DNA of 64,000 nt from Pararhizobium sp. (GTDB lineage: Bacteria; Pseudomonadota; Alphaproteobacteria; Rhizobiales; Rhizobiaceae), in NCBI GenBank assembly GCA_017794825.1, contig CP051237.1, positions 3,924,501 to 3,988,500 of the forward strand, given 5' to 3'. The notes under the pieces are model-generated. The model did no database searches. It saw only the letters and a list, made by a program, of their open reading frames with translations, and was not told the origin of the DNA. Positions 17,168 through 25,747 of the stretch are shown piece by piece. Within the stretch, counting starts at the first letter, position 1. Every line of letters begins with the position of its first letter. Both the position numbers and the translations under genes were made by a program.

Positions 17168-17587
17168 CTACTGCTTTTCCGGAGGCGGGAGCATGTAGCT
17201 TCCCGACACCGAGGCCGCGGGAGCGCCGCCCTGCTCGTAGAGAATGGCGCGCAGGAAAGCCATCTGCCTGCCGAGTCTCAGGATCTCGACATCGCAATTG
17301 ACGCCGACATTGCGTATCGGCTTCATGAAGGACGTCGTCTGGTCTACGGTCGTCACCGGCCGAAAACCGTCGAATTTCGCGCACAGAGCAAGCACCATCG
17401 CCGTATCGGCGAAGGCTGACAGCGCTTGCCCGCAAACGATTCCGCCGACCCGGACAAGGCGGTCGTTTTCCGGGATCGTGAAGCGTGCAAGATTGTCGTC
17501 AACCGAGGTGACCTCTATTGCGAGATCCTGCACCCATGGCGCGAATACCTGTGGAATGATATTGGCGACGTTCTGCTTTTCAAGCAT
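17168..17587 (-). CDS. PaaI-type hotdog thioesterase
   Basis: A 139-residue single hotdog-fold protein. The VGGIVCGQALSAFADTAMVLAL helix with a central Asp corresponds to the catalytic helix of PaaI/YbdB-type thioesterases, and TTVDQTTSFMKPI matches the following strand. It would hydrolyse an acyl-CoA in the cytoplasm; the substrate is not predictable. It converges on the bactofilin-like gene with a 10-base gap. Divergent from the SnoaL-like gene, with about 100 bases between starts. Confidence 0.85.
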   Translation of the reverse strand: MLEKQNVANIIPQVFAPWVQDLAIEVTSVDDNLARFTIPENDRLVRVGGIVCGQALSAFADTAMVLALCAKFDGFRPVTTVDQTTSFMKPIRNVGVNCDVEILRLGRQMAFLRAILYEQGGAPAASVSGSYMLPPPEKQ

Positions 17588-17688
17588 CCGCTTCCTCCGA
17601 TCCGATTTCCCTGTCCGACAGGGTTAACATGGCCGGAGCCGGGTGCAATAGTGGGTTCCGCATCTTGCCGAGATGGAAGGGGAGTGTC

Positions 17689-18105
17689 ATGGCGGAAGAT
17701 CGAAAGGCGCTCTCGCGCGCCGTGCTGAATTTGTGGAGTTCGGAAGCCGGCGGCTCCGTTGACGGACTTTTCAGCGAGGAATACGTCAATCATCAGGAGC
17801 CGGACGCCGCAGGTGACATTTCGGATAATACGCTCCAGGATTACCTGACGATCGTCGATGTGTATCGCAAGGGGTTTTCGAAGTCCGAAGTGCGATTCCA
17901 CATGCAGATCGAGGAAGGGGATCTCGTCGCAACCCGCTGGACCATCAAGGGCGTTCACGACGGTTACTATCTTGGCCACGCGCCAACCGGCAAGACAGTG
18001 GAGTGGACCGGCATCCAGATTGACAGGTTTCGAGACGGAAAGATCGTTGAAAGCTGGGTCGATTGGGATAAGTACCGCTTCATGAACACTTTGGGCTTCA
18101 TCTGA
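17689..18105 (+). CDS. SnoaL-like/ester cyclase-type NTF2-fold protein
   Basis: A 138-residue protein with an NTF2-like fold: YVNHQEPD near the N-terminus, then EGDLVATRWTIKGVHDG and GKTVEWTGIQIDRFRDGKIVESW, typical of SnoaL-like polyketide cyclases. ATG 17689 has GGGGAG just upstream; the in-frame start at 17629 lacks one. In most bacteria such proteins are stand-alone enzymes or binding proteins of unknown substrate. Probably co-transcribed with the thioredoxin-like gene 27 bases downstream. Confidence 0.8.
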   Translation: MAEDRKALSRAVLNLWSSEAGGSVDGLFSEEYVNHQEPDAAGDISDNTLQDYLTIVDVYRKGFSKSEVRFHMQIEEGDLVATRWTIKGVHDGYYLGHAPTGKTVEWTGIQIDRFRDGKIVESWVDWDKYRFMNTLGFI

Positions 18106-18132
18106 GGTTTCGGCGCTAAACAAGAGGAAAAA

Positions 18133-18687
18133 ATGGCTTCAATACCACCCGTATGCGATTTCGGATGGAAAGCGATCGATGCGGAACTCACGGGAACCGA
18201 TGGCAAGACCCACCGCATTTTCGATCACAAGGGTTCGAACGGTCTCCTCGTCGTCTTCATCTGCAATCATTGTCCCTATGTGAAGGCCATCGCCGACAAG
18301 CTCGTGCGCGATGCAAAGGACTTGCAGGCCATGGGCATCGGCGTCGTGGCGATCAATTCCAATGATTCCGTTTCGCACCCCGAGGATTCATTCGACAACA
18401 TGGTCAAATTCGCCAAGGCGAATGGCTTTACATTCCCCTATCTGCATGACGACGATCAATCGGTCGCGAAAGCCTACGATGCGGTTTGCACGCCGGATTT
18501 CTACGGGTTCAACAGCGATCTGGAACTGCAATATCGCGGACGCCTGGATGCGTCGCGGGCGCAGACCGGTGTCAACGATGCGCCGCGAGATCTCTACAAC
18601 GCAATGAAACAGGTTGCTGAAACCGGCACAGGGCCGCAGGATCAGATTGCGTCCATGGGCTGTTCCATCAAGTGGAAGGCGGCCTGA
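18133..18687 (+). CDS. Thioredoxin-family (peroxiredoxin-like) protein
   Basis: A 184-residue protein with a thioredoxin fold and a CNHC active-site motif (VVFICNHCPYV), followed by the long insertion typical of the cytoplasmic PRX-like/redoxin subgroup (AINSNDSVSHPEDSFDNM). TPDFYGF provides the cis-proline region. No signal peptide. The likely role is thiol-disulfide or peroxide chemistry in the cytoplasm. The 3' end lies 6 bases from the convergent SDR gene. Confidence 0.86.
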   Translation: MASIPPVCDFGWKAIDAELTGTDGKTHRIFDHKGSNGLLVVFICNHCPYVKAIADKLVRDAKDLQAMGIGVVAINSNDSVSHPEDSFDNMVKFAKANGFTFPYLHDDDQSVAKAYDAVCTPDFYGFNSDLELQYRGRLDASRAQTGVNDAPRDLYNAMKQVAETGTGPQDQIASMGCSIKWKAA

Positions 18688-18693
18688 ACGTCG

Positions 18694-19446
18694 TCAGGAA
18701 CGCAGGGCGGGCAGGCCAATTCCGGTCGATTGAAATCCGCCGTCGACGGATAGCAATTGTCCCGTAATGTAGCTTGCCTTGTCGGACGCCAGAAAAACGA
18801 TGGCCTCTGCGATCTCCCGCTCGCTGCCGTACCGGTTGAGCGGAATGGCGTCGTGATAGGCCGCTCGAATTTCCGGCGTGTGGACGGCCAGCGCAAGCTT
18901 TGTATTGACCGGACCGGGCGCGACGCAATTGGCGCGAACGCCAAATTCGCCAAGTTCGGCCGCCTGTTGCTGGGTCAGGTGGATGACGGCGGCCTTGCTC
19001 GTTCCGTATGCGATGCGCAACGTGCTTGCCCGCAAACCGGAAATCGAGGCGATATTGACGATCGCGCCCCTGGTTTCCTTCAGCGACGGAAGCAGTCTCT
19101 GGGAACACAGGAAAACGCCATCCAGATTGGTCGCCATGACAGTGCGCCAACGTTCGAAATCGGTCTGTTCGATCGGACCGAAATCGGCGACGCCTGCATT
19201 GTTGATCAGAGCGTCGACCCTCCCGAATGTGGTTTCCACCTGTTTCGCCATGTCGTCGACCTGATCCGGCGACGACACGTCGCAAATAACGGGCAGGACG
19301 TTGGAAAGGTCCGCGGCAGCCTCTTGCAAAGCGTCGGCGTCCCGGTCGATCATGGCGACGCGCCGACCTTCTTCGAGAAACAGTTTCGTAGTCGCGAGGC
19401 CTATGCCGCGCGCGGCGCCTGTGACAATGGCTGTTTTTCCGGTCAT
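18694..19446 (-). CDS. Short-chain dehydrogenase/reductase (SDR)
   Basis: A 250-residue classical SDR: NAD(P)-binding TGAARGIG, NNAG, active-site Ser in IVNIASISG and YxxxK in YGTSK. PGPVNTKL and the SVDGGF terminus are normal. Asp37 in MIDRD suggests NAD+ preference. The substrate is unknown. It lies 125 bases downstream of the iron-type operon on the same strand but is probably separate. Confidence 0.9.
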   Translation of the reverse strand: MTGKTAIVTGAARGIGLATTKLFLEEGRRVAMIDRDADALQEAAADLSNVLPVICDVSSPDQVDDMAKQVETTFGRVDALINNAGVADFGPIEQTDFERWRTVMATNLDGVFLCSQRLLPSLKETRGAIVNIASISGLRASTLRIAYGTSKAAVIHLTQQQAAELGEFGVRANCVAPGPVNTKLALAVHTPEIRAAYHDAIPLNRYGSEREIAEAIVFLASDKASYITGQLLSVDGGFQSTGIGLPALRS

Positions 19447-19571
19447 TCCTCCACCCCGCCTTTAACGCTTCCTCAATTCGCTTTAGCTGTTCGGCTTGAA
19501 AACGCCAAGCGCAATCGGGGCTCGTGCGGAAGTCTCGGGAAGCATCTCCAAGGGGAGAGTGCGGATCGTCG

Positions 19572-20684
19572 TCAGATTTTTCTCAGATGGTTGTCCGGCA
19601 GGAAGTCCAGGCTCGTCATGCTTTCGGTCGACGGGCTAAAGACACCGATGCCGTTTTCCGATGCAACGTAGAAGACTTCGCCAACAGAGCTGAGACCGCA
19701 CGCATCGCGACGGCTCAGAACCTCGAGCGCATTGCCAGAGCGGGCGTCGAAGATGACGGCGCATCCACCCTTGGGCGACGTCGCCGCGAAGGTCGCGTCA
19801 TCGGCGCCAATCCTGACCGAGCCAATGTAGTTGCGGAAGCCGCCGAGCAGTTTTGTCGGCATGTCGTACAGCCGGATATCCTCGCCCAGCGCGGCTGTGC
19901 CAAGAAGCGGCGGAAGATCAGCCTTGTTGCCCTCGTATTGGCCGCCGAAAAAGATCCGGCCATTCGAGTCAGCGTCCATATGACGGATCGAGAGTTGATG
20001 CAGTTCCGGCGATAATGCGTGTGTCTCCAGCAGATTTCCGGTTTCGAGATCAATGAAGGCAAGGGACGGCGTCATGGTCGCCAGATTGAGCTTTTCCCTG
20101 CCGAAATCCGGATGGGTTTCTATTCCGCCATTGGCGACAGCAAGGGTGCGGCCGTCGGGCAACAGCAGAATTTCGTGCGGCCCCAGACCGTGGCTCGACA
20201 ATTCACCGATGCGCCTGAAGCGATCCGTGGCGTCATAAACGCCGATGACGCCCCTCACGCCGTCGTAATCGTTTTCGCTGGCGTAAAGCAGATTGCCGTC
20301 CTTCGTGAATGCGCCGTGTCCATAAAAATGCCGGCCTTCCGGCGCTGCGAAGAAATCCGGCGCGCGCCCGCCTTGAACGTCGAAAGCGACAGCAAAATTA
20401 CCCGGTCGTCGCGCAAACGCGACAGCCCGGTCTCGTAGGCGGTCCAGCGTAATGTCGTGACCGCGATCCGGCAGGGGAACGCTGAATGTTTCCCGGCCAT
20501 TCTCGTCGAACAAAACAGCGACGAAGCTGCCGTCAGGACGTTTTCCGGCGCTGGCGAAGAGGAGGCTTTCAGCTTCCCCGCGCTGCGCGAAACCCGGCGC
20601 GGCCGCAAGGAAGAGACCCGCGCCAATACCGGTAACGAAAGTCCGCCGGTTTGTCCGGAGCGCGTCCAGAGAACGAGCCGTCAT
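19572..20684 (-). CDS. DUF1513 protein with Tat signal
   Basis: About 370 residues. The N-terminus has a twin-arginine signal (TNRRTFVTGIGAGLFLAAAPGFA), so it is exported folded. The remainder is a beta-propeller-like DUF1513 domain with repeated blades (GPHEILLLPDGRTLAVANGG). ATG 20684 has GGAG six bases upstream and sits 1 base from the stop of the upstream imelysin gene. In this operon it accompanies two imelysins and a di-haem protein, a layout associated with iron acquisition. Its own role is unknown. Confidence 0.85.
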   Translation of the reverse strand: MTARSLDALRTNRRTFVTGIGAGLFLAAAPGFAQRGEAESLLFASAGKRPDGSFVAVLFDENGRETFSVPLPDRGHDITLDRLRDRAVAFARRPGNFAVAFDVQGGRAPDFFAAPEGRHFYGHGAFTKDGNLLYASENDYDGVRGVIGVYDATDRFRRIGELSSHGLGPHEILLLPDGRTLAVANGGIETHPDFGREKLNLATMTPSLAFIDLETGNLLETHALSPELHQLSIRHMDADSNGRIFFGGQYEGNKADLPPLLGTAALGEDIRLYDMPTKLLGGFRNYIGSVRIGADDATFAATSPKGGCAVIFDARSGNALEVLSRRDACGLSSVGEVFYVASENGIGVFSPSTESMTSLDFLPDNHLRKI

Positions 20685-20685
20685 C

Positions 20686-21786
20686 TCAATCTCCATCAAG
20701 TGAACTGAAACCAGCCTGAAACCCCAGATATGCGCCCATTTGCTCACCGATCATGTCTCTGAGACTGTCGATTGCGATGGTCGCGTATATGAGCTTCCCG
20801 CGCATATGCGGATCTGTAAAAGCCGCTTCGACCGGAAGATCTACAGCGCCGATCGCCCGTTTCACATTTGAAAATTCGAACGGCAACGCATTGACCAGAT
20901 ATTGGCCCTCATCAGGCAGTCCCTCTGTGAATCCGGCTGCCTCCAGCAGTTTCTGGATTGCATCGACATTGGCGAGAAGCGCGGCAAAGGTCTGTCCGCT
21001 TCGCCAAAGCGGGCTGCGCTTCGGCGCGGCGCTTGACGCATCCTCGCCTAGCGCGGATTTGAGTTTGAGATCGCTTGCAATGTCGAGACCTTCCAGAATT
21101 GCGTCACGAATTTCCGACGCGGCCTCAAGCGATGTCCGATAAACCGGATTGTCGTCAGCGGCGTTTTTCATGAGGGCGGAGTAGCCGTCCGAATTCGCCC
21201 AGTCGTCTCGCAATTCCGCGCTGATGGCCGCCATGTTGGTGGCGACCCCAAGTGCGAACCCGCACCGGAAGCGCCCTGTCGGAGTACTGTCTCCCAGTTC
21301 CTCTGATCCAGTTCCATATAAGAGATAGTCCAGCGCGCCGAGCCCCTGAACGGCCACGCTTTTCTCCGCCAGCGCTTGCGCCGAAGCAACGTCTTCTTCC
21401 TGCTCCCTCAGCGCTTGAGTGATACGTTTGAGACCAAGTCCCCGTCGATCCGGCCAGAAATACAGCCGCTCCAGCCTGTTGTCGTCGATCAGGGGGCCAA
21501 AGCGCAGGAATTCCACCGCCGACCATGCTTCGACAACGTCGCCGAACCGGGCGTGAACGGACAGAAGTCCGCTTTCCGACGGTTGCTCGCAATAGTCTGA
21601 AAGCGTGTCCTGGAGATCCTGTGTGGTTACGGCAAGCCGGGCGAAGGACGGTCTGATGTAGTCGTCGATCGCACGGTCGACGATGTCGGACATGAAGCTA
21701 TCTTCTGGATTCGGCTCAAGCGTTTGGGCGAGCGACGACGAAGTCAGGAACGCCAGAACACATGCGATCGCAAAGGATTTCATCAT
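20686..21786 (-). CDS. Imelysin-family periplasmic protein (second copy, degenerate motif)
   Basis: About 366 residues with a signal peptide (IACVLAFLTSSSLAQ) and an imelysin (peptidase M75-like) fold of two helical halves. The GxHxxE motif region reads GLGALDY instead of GYHAIEF: His becomes Gly and Glu becomes Asp. The first imelysin in the operon (23427-24698) keeps the motif. ATG 21786 overlaps the previous stop (TGATG), with GGAGAG upstream. Probably a periplasmic iron- or haem-related binding protein. Confidence 0.85.
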   Translation of the reverse strand: MMKSFAIACVLAFLTSSSLAQTLEPNPEDSFMSDIVDRAIDDYIRPSFARLAVTTQDLQDTLSDYCEQPSESGLLSVHARFGDVVEAWSAVEFLRFGPLIDDNRLERLYFWPDRRGLGLKRITQALREQEEDVASAQALAEKSVAVQGLGALDYLLYGTGSEELGDSTPTGRFRCGFALGVATNMAAISAELRDDWANSDGYSALMKNAADDNPVYRTSLEAASEIRDAILEGLDIASDLKLKSALGEDASSAAPKRSPLWRSGQTFAALLANVDAIQKLLEAAGFTEGLPDEGQYLVNALPFEFSNVKRAIGAVDLPVEAAFTDPHMRGKLIYATIAIDSLRDMIGEQMGAYLGFQAGFSSLDGD

Positions 21787-23324
21787 CAAAGGCTCTCCAG
21801 AAACCGGATCAGAGCCCGGCGCTGTTCACGTGTCATCGCAGCGAAATTGTCGCGCGCGGTTTCGGCTTCTCCACCATGCCATAGGATCGCTTCTTCCAGA
21901 TTGCGGGCCCGACCATCGTGAAGGAAATAGGTGTGGCCATTGACGGTCTCGGTAAGACCAATGCCCCATAGCGGCGGCGTTCGCCATTCGCGACCGTCGG
22001 CCTGGCCGACCTGTTGGCCATCGGCCATGTCCTCGCCAAGGTCGTGCAACAGAAAGTCGGAGTAGGGCCAGATCAGTTGAAACCGGTGTTCCTTTTGAGG
22101 TGCGTCCCTGGCTGTGACGAATTTCGGGGCATGGCAACTTGTACAGCCGGCCGCATAGAAAAGTTCCTTGCCTTCCAGAACCTGAGGGTCGTCCACATCG
22201 CGGCGCTGTGGAACGGCGAGATTTGCAGAATAAAAAGTCACGAGATCGAGAACCGGATCGGGCGCTTCGGTGTCGCCCAGCCTGGCCTGGACCCCGTCTG
22301 GCAACGCCCGGCAGGCGGTCTGGTTTTGTGTGCAGTCGCCGTAAGGATCTGCGGAATCAGGCGACGATATCCCGATGTCGCCGGAAAAGGCGTCCGCCGA
22401 CTGCTGGCGGATCGTAGCGTTCTGCGCCTTCCATCCAAATCTTCCGAGCGTTGGTGCTCCGGTCTCAGGATGGCGCACGATCTGGGCGCGGCCCGAGATC
22501 CCGTCCGCATTCGCGTCGTCGGGATCTGCATTGGCGAAGATGTCCGCCTGGGGAATGGCTTCGACGAGCCCAAGCCCGATCATGGGTGGCGCGATGCGCG
22601 GCGAGATCGTGGTTTCGGGATGCATGTCCCCATAGGCCAGATCCTTGATCTCGAAGGCCGGATAACGCAGCGAAACCGTCTCTCCGTCGGGGTAGGCGAA
22701 CGGCTTTTCGGTATACGCGACGCTGATCCGCCCTTCCGCGGCCAAACCCGTAACCGCCTTGTCCTGCAATTGTCCGCCGTAGACGGGATCGGCGAAATTC
22801 AGAAGCGCATGATCGGCGATCAGTCGACGCTCCGCTTCGGTGTCGGCGGGTCTGGCCAGCCGGATCAGCATCGATGTCGCATCGCCGTCGGCAAGCGGCG
22901 GATGACCGCGTCCATCCTTCAGGTGACAACTTTGGCAGGAGCGGGAATTGAAAAGTGGACCCAGACCATCGGAGGCCTGGGTGGACGAGGGGGATGCAAC
23001 CCACAACTTGCGAAAAAGAGCATTGCCGAGTTTGAATTCCTGCTCCTGTTCGAAGGTCAGATTGGCGAGGAATTGCGAGAAGGAATCCCGATTGACGAGT
23101 TTCGTCGAGGTTCCGGCGCCTCCCTGCATCGACTCGAAGGCTTCTGCGCCGGAGAAATCGGTCGTCGGTTGAGTGACATTACGGACCCGTTCGAGATCTG
23201 CTTCTGAGAGGTCCTGCCTGGTTCCTGTTTCGAGAAGCCCGGGGTAGTTTTCGGCATTGACCTGCAACGCCGTCGCAAGGAGCAACGTCAACGCCGACAA
23301 AGCTGCAAGTGCGTGCCGTCCCAC
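21786..23324 (-). CDS. Di-haem oxidoreductase family protein (DHOR/DUF1111)
   Basis: A 512-residue secreted c-type cytochrome. A signal peptide (ALTLLLATALQVNA) precedes the first CxxCH (CQSCH, 130-134); a second CxxCH (CTSCH) lies near residue 390. The DUF1111 context GLGPLFNSRSCQSCH and the C-terminal LWHGGEAETARDNF block are typical of the family. It is likely a periplasmic electron-transfer or peroxidase-like protein. The start is a GTG with only a weak ribosome site, but no alternative fits the signal peptide. Flanked by two imelysin genes. Confidence 0.92.
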   Translation of the reverse strand: MGRHALAALSALTLLLATALQVNAENYPGLLETGTRQDLSEADLERVRNVTQPTTDFSGAEAFESMQGGAGTSTKLVNRDSFSQFLANLTFEQEQEFKLGNALFRKLWVASPSSTQASDGLGPLFNSRSCQSCHLKDGRGHPPLADGDATSMLIRLARPADTEAERRLIADHALLNFADPVYGGQLQDKAVTGLAAEGRISVAYTEKPFAYPDGETVSLRYPAFEIKDLAYGDMHPETTISPRIAPPMIGLGLVEAIPQADIFANADPDDANADGISGRAQIVRHPETGAPTLGRFGWKAQNATIRQQSADAFSGDIGISSPDSADPYGDCTQNQTACRALPDGVQARLGDTEAPDPVLDLVTFYSANLAVPQRRDVDDPQVLEGKELFYAAGCTSCHAPKFVTARDAPQKEHRFQLIWPYSDFLLHDLGEDMADGQQVGQADGREWRTPPLWGIGLTETVNGHTYFLHDGRARNLEEAILWHGGEAETARDNFAAMTREQRRALIRFLESL

Positions 23325-23349
23325 GAGTTTTCACCGTTTCAAGCGCGAA

Positions 23350-23371
23350 TCCGGGAGGCCATCCTCCCGGA
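23350..23371. repeat. GC-rich stem-loop between imelysin and DUF1111 genes
   Basis: TCCGGGAGG (23350-23358), loop CCAT and CCTCCCGGA (23363-23371) form a perfect 9-bp stem in the 102-base gap inside the operon. No T-tract follows, so it may be an mRNA processing or stability element that uncouples the first imelysin from downstream genes. Confidence 0.5.
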
Positions 23372-23426
23372 CAACGCGCATGATGTATTGGAACAGACCT
23401 CTTAGTTCAATGCGTCGGAACGCCGC

Positions 23427-24698
23427 CTACTGGAATACAGCGTTCGGATTGTCCAAGCTGTCCGAACCCTCGATTTCGAGAGTTTCAAGTTCGAGTGTCG
23501 CCACCGCGCGTTCGATAGAGCGGGTCTGATCGATGAGACCGTCGATCGCAGCCTGTACGACAGCATTGCCTTCCTCGTTGCCCTCGCCGATCATCTGATC
23601 GTAGGCTTCGACAGATTTCGCCCTCTCGGCCATCGCCTGCATCTTCGAGATCGTGGCGTCGAGCTTTGTCTTCAGTTCCGTGTCGACGTCCGGGTCTTTC
23701 GCCGCCACGATCTCGGAAAGCGACGGTCCTGTGACTTTGGCGCCATCAGGCCGGGTGTATTCGCCGAGATACACATTGCGAATTCCGATCGCATCGTAGA
23801 GATGCGAATTGTGGGTGTTGTCGGAAAAACAATCATGTTCCTCCTCCGGGTCCGCAAGCAACAGACCGAGTTTCATGCGTTCGCCGGCCAGTTCGCCGTA
23901 GGACAATGAACCCATGCCTGTCAGGATTACGGACAATCCGTTCTGGGGATCTTCCAGCAATTCCTTGCGCGCTGCTCCGTCTGCGCCCCAGTTGGCCACC
24001 ATTTCCTCAAGATCTGTGACGAGCAGGTCGGTGGCCGCCTCAAGATAGGCGCGTCGGCGTTCGCAATTGCCGCCTGTGCAGCTTTCGAGATCGAAATCCG
24101 TGTAAGGACGACTTCCTGCGCCCGGCCCGGTTCCGTTGAGATCCTGCCCCCAGAGAAGGAATTCGATGGCGTGGTAGCCGCTCGCCACATTGGCTTCAAT
24201 ATCGCCTGCCTCGTGCAGGGTTCCGCCGATCAGCTCCGGCGTGATTTCAGTCGCGTCGACCTTTTCGCCGTTGATCATCAATTCGGAACTGGCGATGACA
24301 TTCGCCGTGTAGAGACTGTTTTCATCGCTCTCGCTGCCATAAGATCCGTCGACATAGTCGATCAGCCCTTCATCGAGCGGCCATGCGTTGACCCGGCCTT
24401 CCCAGTCGTCAACGATCGCGTTGCCGAACCGGTATGCTTCGGTCTGCTGATAGGGGACACGCGCCGCAAGCCAGGCTTCTTTCGCCGAATCGAGCGTTTC
24501 CTGCGAAGGATTCGCCAGGAACGCGTCGACTGCTGCTTCAAGCGTTTTCGCGGTGGCTAGCGAATCGGAATACATCGCTTCGGCAAGGTCCGCATAGTGG
24601 CCGACCACCTCTTGCGCTGATGGCGCAGCCGCTGCATGCCATGCAAACACGAGGGAAGTCGCCGCAAGCACTGCGCGAATGGTTCTGTTTTTGATCAT
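23427..24698 (-). CDS. Imelysin-family iron-regulated protein (IrpA type)
   Basis: A 423-residue protein with a signal peptide (AVLAATSLVFAWHAAAA) and the imelysin fold. The GxHxxE motif is intact in GYHAIEFLLWGQD; CTGGNCERRR and the second helical half (GERMKLGLLLADPEEEHDCFSDNTH) follow the IrpA subgroup. IrpA proteins are periplasmic or outer-membrane iron-related proteins induced by iron limitation. First gene of the iron-type operon, with GGAGG seven bases before ATG 24698 and a candidate iron-responsive operator upstream. Confidence 0.92.
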   Translation of the reverse strand: MIKNRTIRAVLAATSLVFAWHAAAAPSAQEVVGHYADLAEAMYSDSLATAKTLEAAVDAFLANPSQETLDSAKEAWLAARVPYQQTEAYRFGNAIVDDWEGRVNAWPLDEGLIDYVDGSYGSESDENSLYTANVIASSELMINGEKVDATEITPELIGGTLHEAGDIEANVASGYHAIEFLLWGQDLNGTGPGAGSRPYTDFDLESCTGGNCERRRAYLEAATDLLVTDLEEMVANWGADGAARKELLEDPQNGLSVILTGMGSLSYGELAGERMKLGLLLADPEEEHDCFSDNTHNSHLYDAIGIRNVYLGEYTRPDGAKVTGPSLSEIVAAKDPDVDTELKTKLDATISKMQAMAERAKSVEAYDQMIGEGNEEGNAVVQAAIDGLIDQTRSIERAVATLELETLEIEGSDSLDNPNAVFQ

Positions 24699-24789
24699 CT
24701 GGAATCCTCCGATTTATTGGTGTCGAATTCTGCCCACGGGTTGCACGATTTCGCTGCCGGCACAGACTAGGAGCTTGGCGTCATAAACA

Positions 24790-24804
24790 TGAGTTCTGTT
24801 ATCA
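24790..24804. promoter_or_regulatory. Candidate RirA iron-responsive operator (TGA-N9-TCA)
   Basis: TGAGTTCTGTTATCA matches the TGA-N9-TCA pattern described for RirA sites in rhizobia. It lies about 92 bases before the imelysin start codon in an AT-rich part of the 288-base divergent gap, where a promoter is expected. The pattern is short and can occur by chance; context raises its weight. Confidence 0.4.
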
Positions 24805-24986
24805 TTATTTCAGGATATGTAAATCTTCAGGCACGGACTATTCTGTCGCAGCGTCAATGTGCGGGACACTGCTCGAACGCCGTTGGTTGACCGTTCGTTC
24901 GGTTTATTTTACTTCTAGCCGTCCTACAGGCTGCGCAGGTCCGTGACGTGTTCGCGAACCCCGTCGCAGACAGCGAAGGGCTTGCG

Positions 24987-25595
24987 ATGGCTCGTACCCG
25001 GGCACAGGACTACGATGAAAAGCGGCTGGCGATTCTGCAGCAATCCGCCGAGCTGTTTTCAAGACACGGTTATTCCGGCACCTCGATCACGATGATTGCG
25101 GATGGTTGCGGCGTCTCGAAGGCGCTGATCTATCATTACTATCCGGACAAGGAAGCTGTTCTGTTCGACATGCTCGATGAGCATCTGCAGAGTCTGGTCG
25201 ATGTCGTTCAGAAAGCCTCTGACGCCGTTGCCGATCCCCGCGAGCGTGTCTACGCCATAGCAGCGGCCTTGCTGGACGCCTATCAGGATGCGGACGCGCA
25301 TCACCAGGTGCAGATATCGAGCCTGAAGCTGTTGCCGGATGACAAGCAGGAACTGTTGAAGAATTGCGAGCGCTCGCTTGTCAAGCTGATGTCGGAAGCG
25401 CTTGCCGAAGCTCTTCCGCAACTTGCCGACGGACCCTATCTCAAGCCGCTGACCATGTCGGCTTTCGGTATGCTGAATTGGAACTACATGTGGTTTCGGG
25501 AGGGCAGGGGCATGACGCGCGACCGCTATGCAAGGTTTGTCGCCGATCTGCTTCTGTCCGGCGCGCCCGAGGCAATCAGGTCTAAAAGCTTCTGA
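24987..25595 (+). CDS. TetR-family transcriptional regulator
   Basis: A 202-residue regulator with an N-terminal TetR helix-turn-helix (LAILQQSAELFSRHGYSGTS, MIADGCGVSKALIYHYY) and a ligand-binding C-terminal part of the TetR_C type (LKLLPDDKQELL, LNWNYMWFREG), which resembles regulators of fatty-acid or aromatic degradation. ATG 24987 has GAAGGG six bases upstream; a GTG at 24948 is less likely. It probably controls the extradiol-type gene 150 bases downstream or its own unit. Confidence 0.88.
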   Translation: MARTRAQDYDEKRLAILQQSAELFSRHGYSGTSITMIADGCGVSKALIYHYYPDKEAVLFDMLDEHLQSLVDVVQKASDAVADPRERVYAIAAALLDAYQDADAHHQVQISSLKLLPDDKQELLKNCERSLVKLMSEALAEALPQLADGPYLKPLTMSAFGMLNWNYMWFREGRGMTRDRYARFVADLLLSGAPEAIRSKSF

Positions 25596-25601
25596 AAAAC
25601 A

Positions 25602-25617
25602 GCGCCTTAGAAGGCGC
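25602..25617 (+). terminator. Short hairpin after tetR-type gene
   Basis: GCGCCT (25602-25607) and AGGCGC (25612-25617) form a 6-bp GC stem with a 4-base loop, 6 bases after the stop codon, followed by ATTTCTC. It resembles a weak intrinsic terminator. Confidence 0.5.
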
Positions 25618-25747
25618 ATTTCTCGAGTTGCCGATTCCTTCCGAACGGCTCCGAAGCCGCGACCATTCGCTTGTTCCACTATCGGTCGCGGGTGTGCTAT
25701 CGGGTTCGCTATTCTCGTACATGACATAATGCATTGGAGGAATTCAT

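Noticed and set aside
23350..23371. Intrinsic terminator inside the iron operon
   Set aside because: The stem is strong but no T-tract follows on the transcribed strand, and downstream genes are tightly coupled, so it is listed as a stem-loop only.
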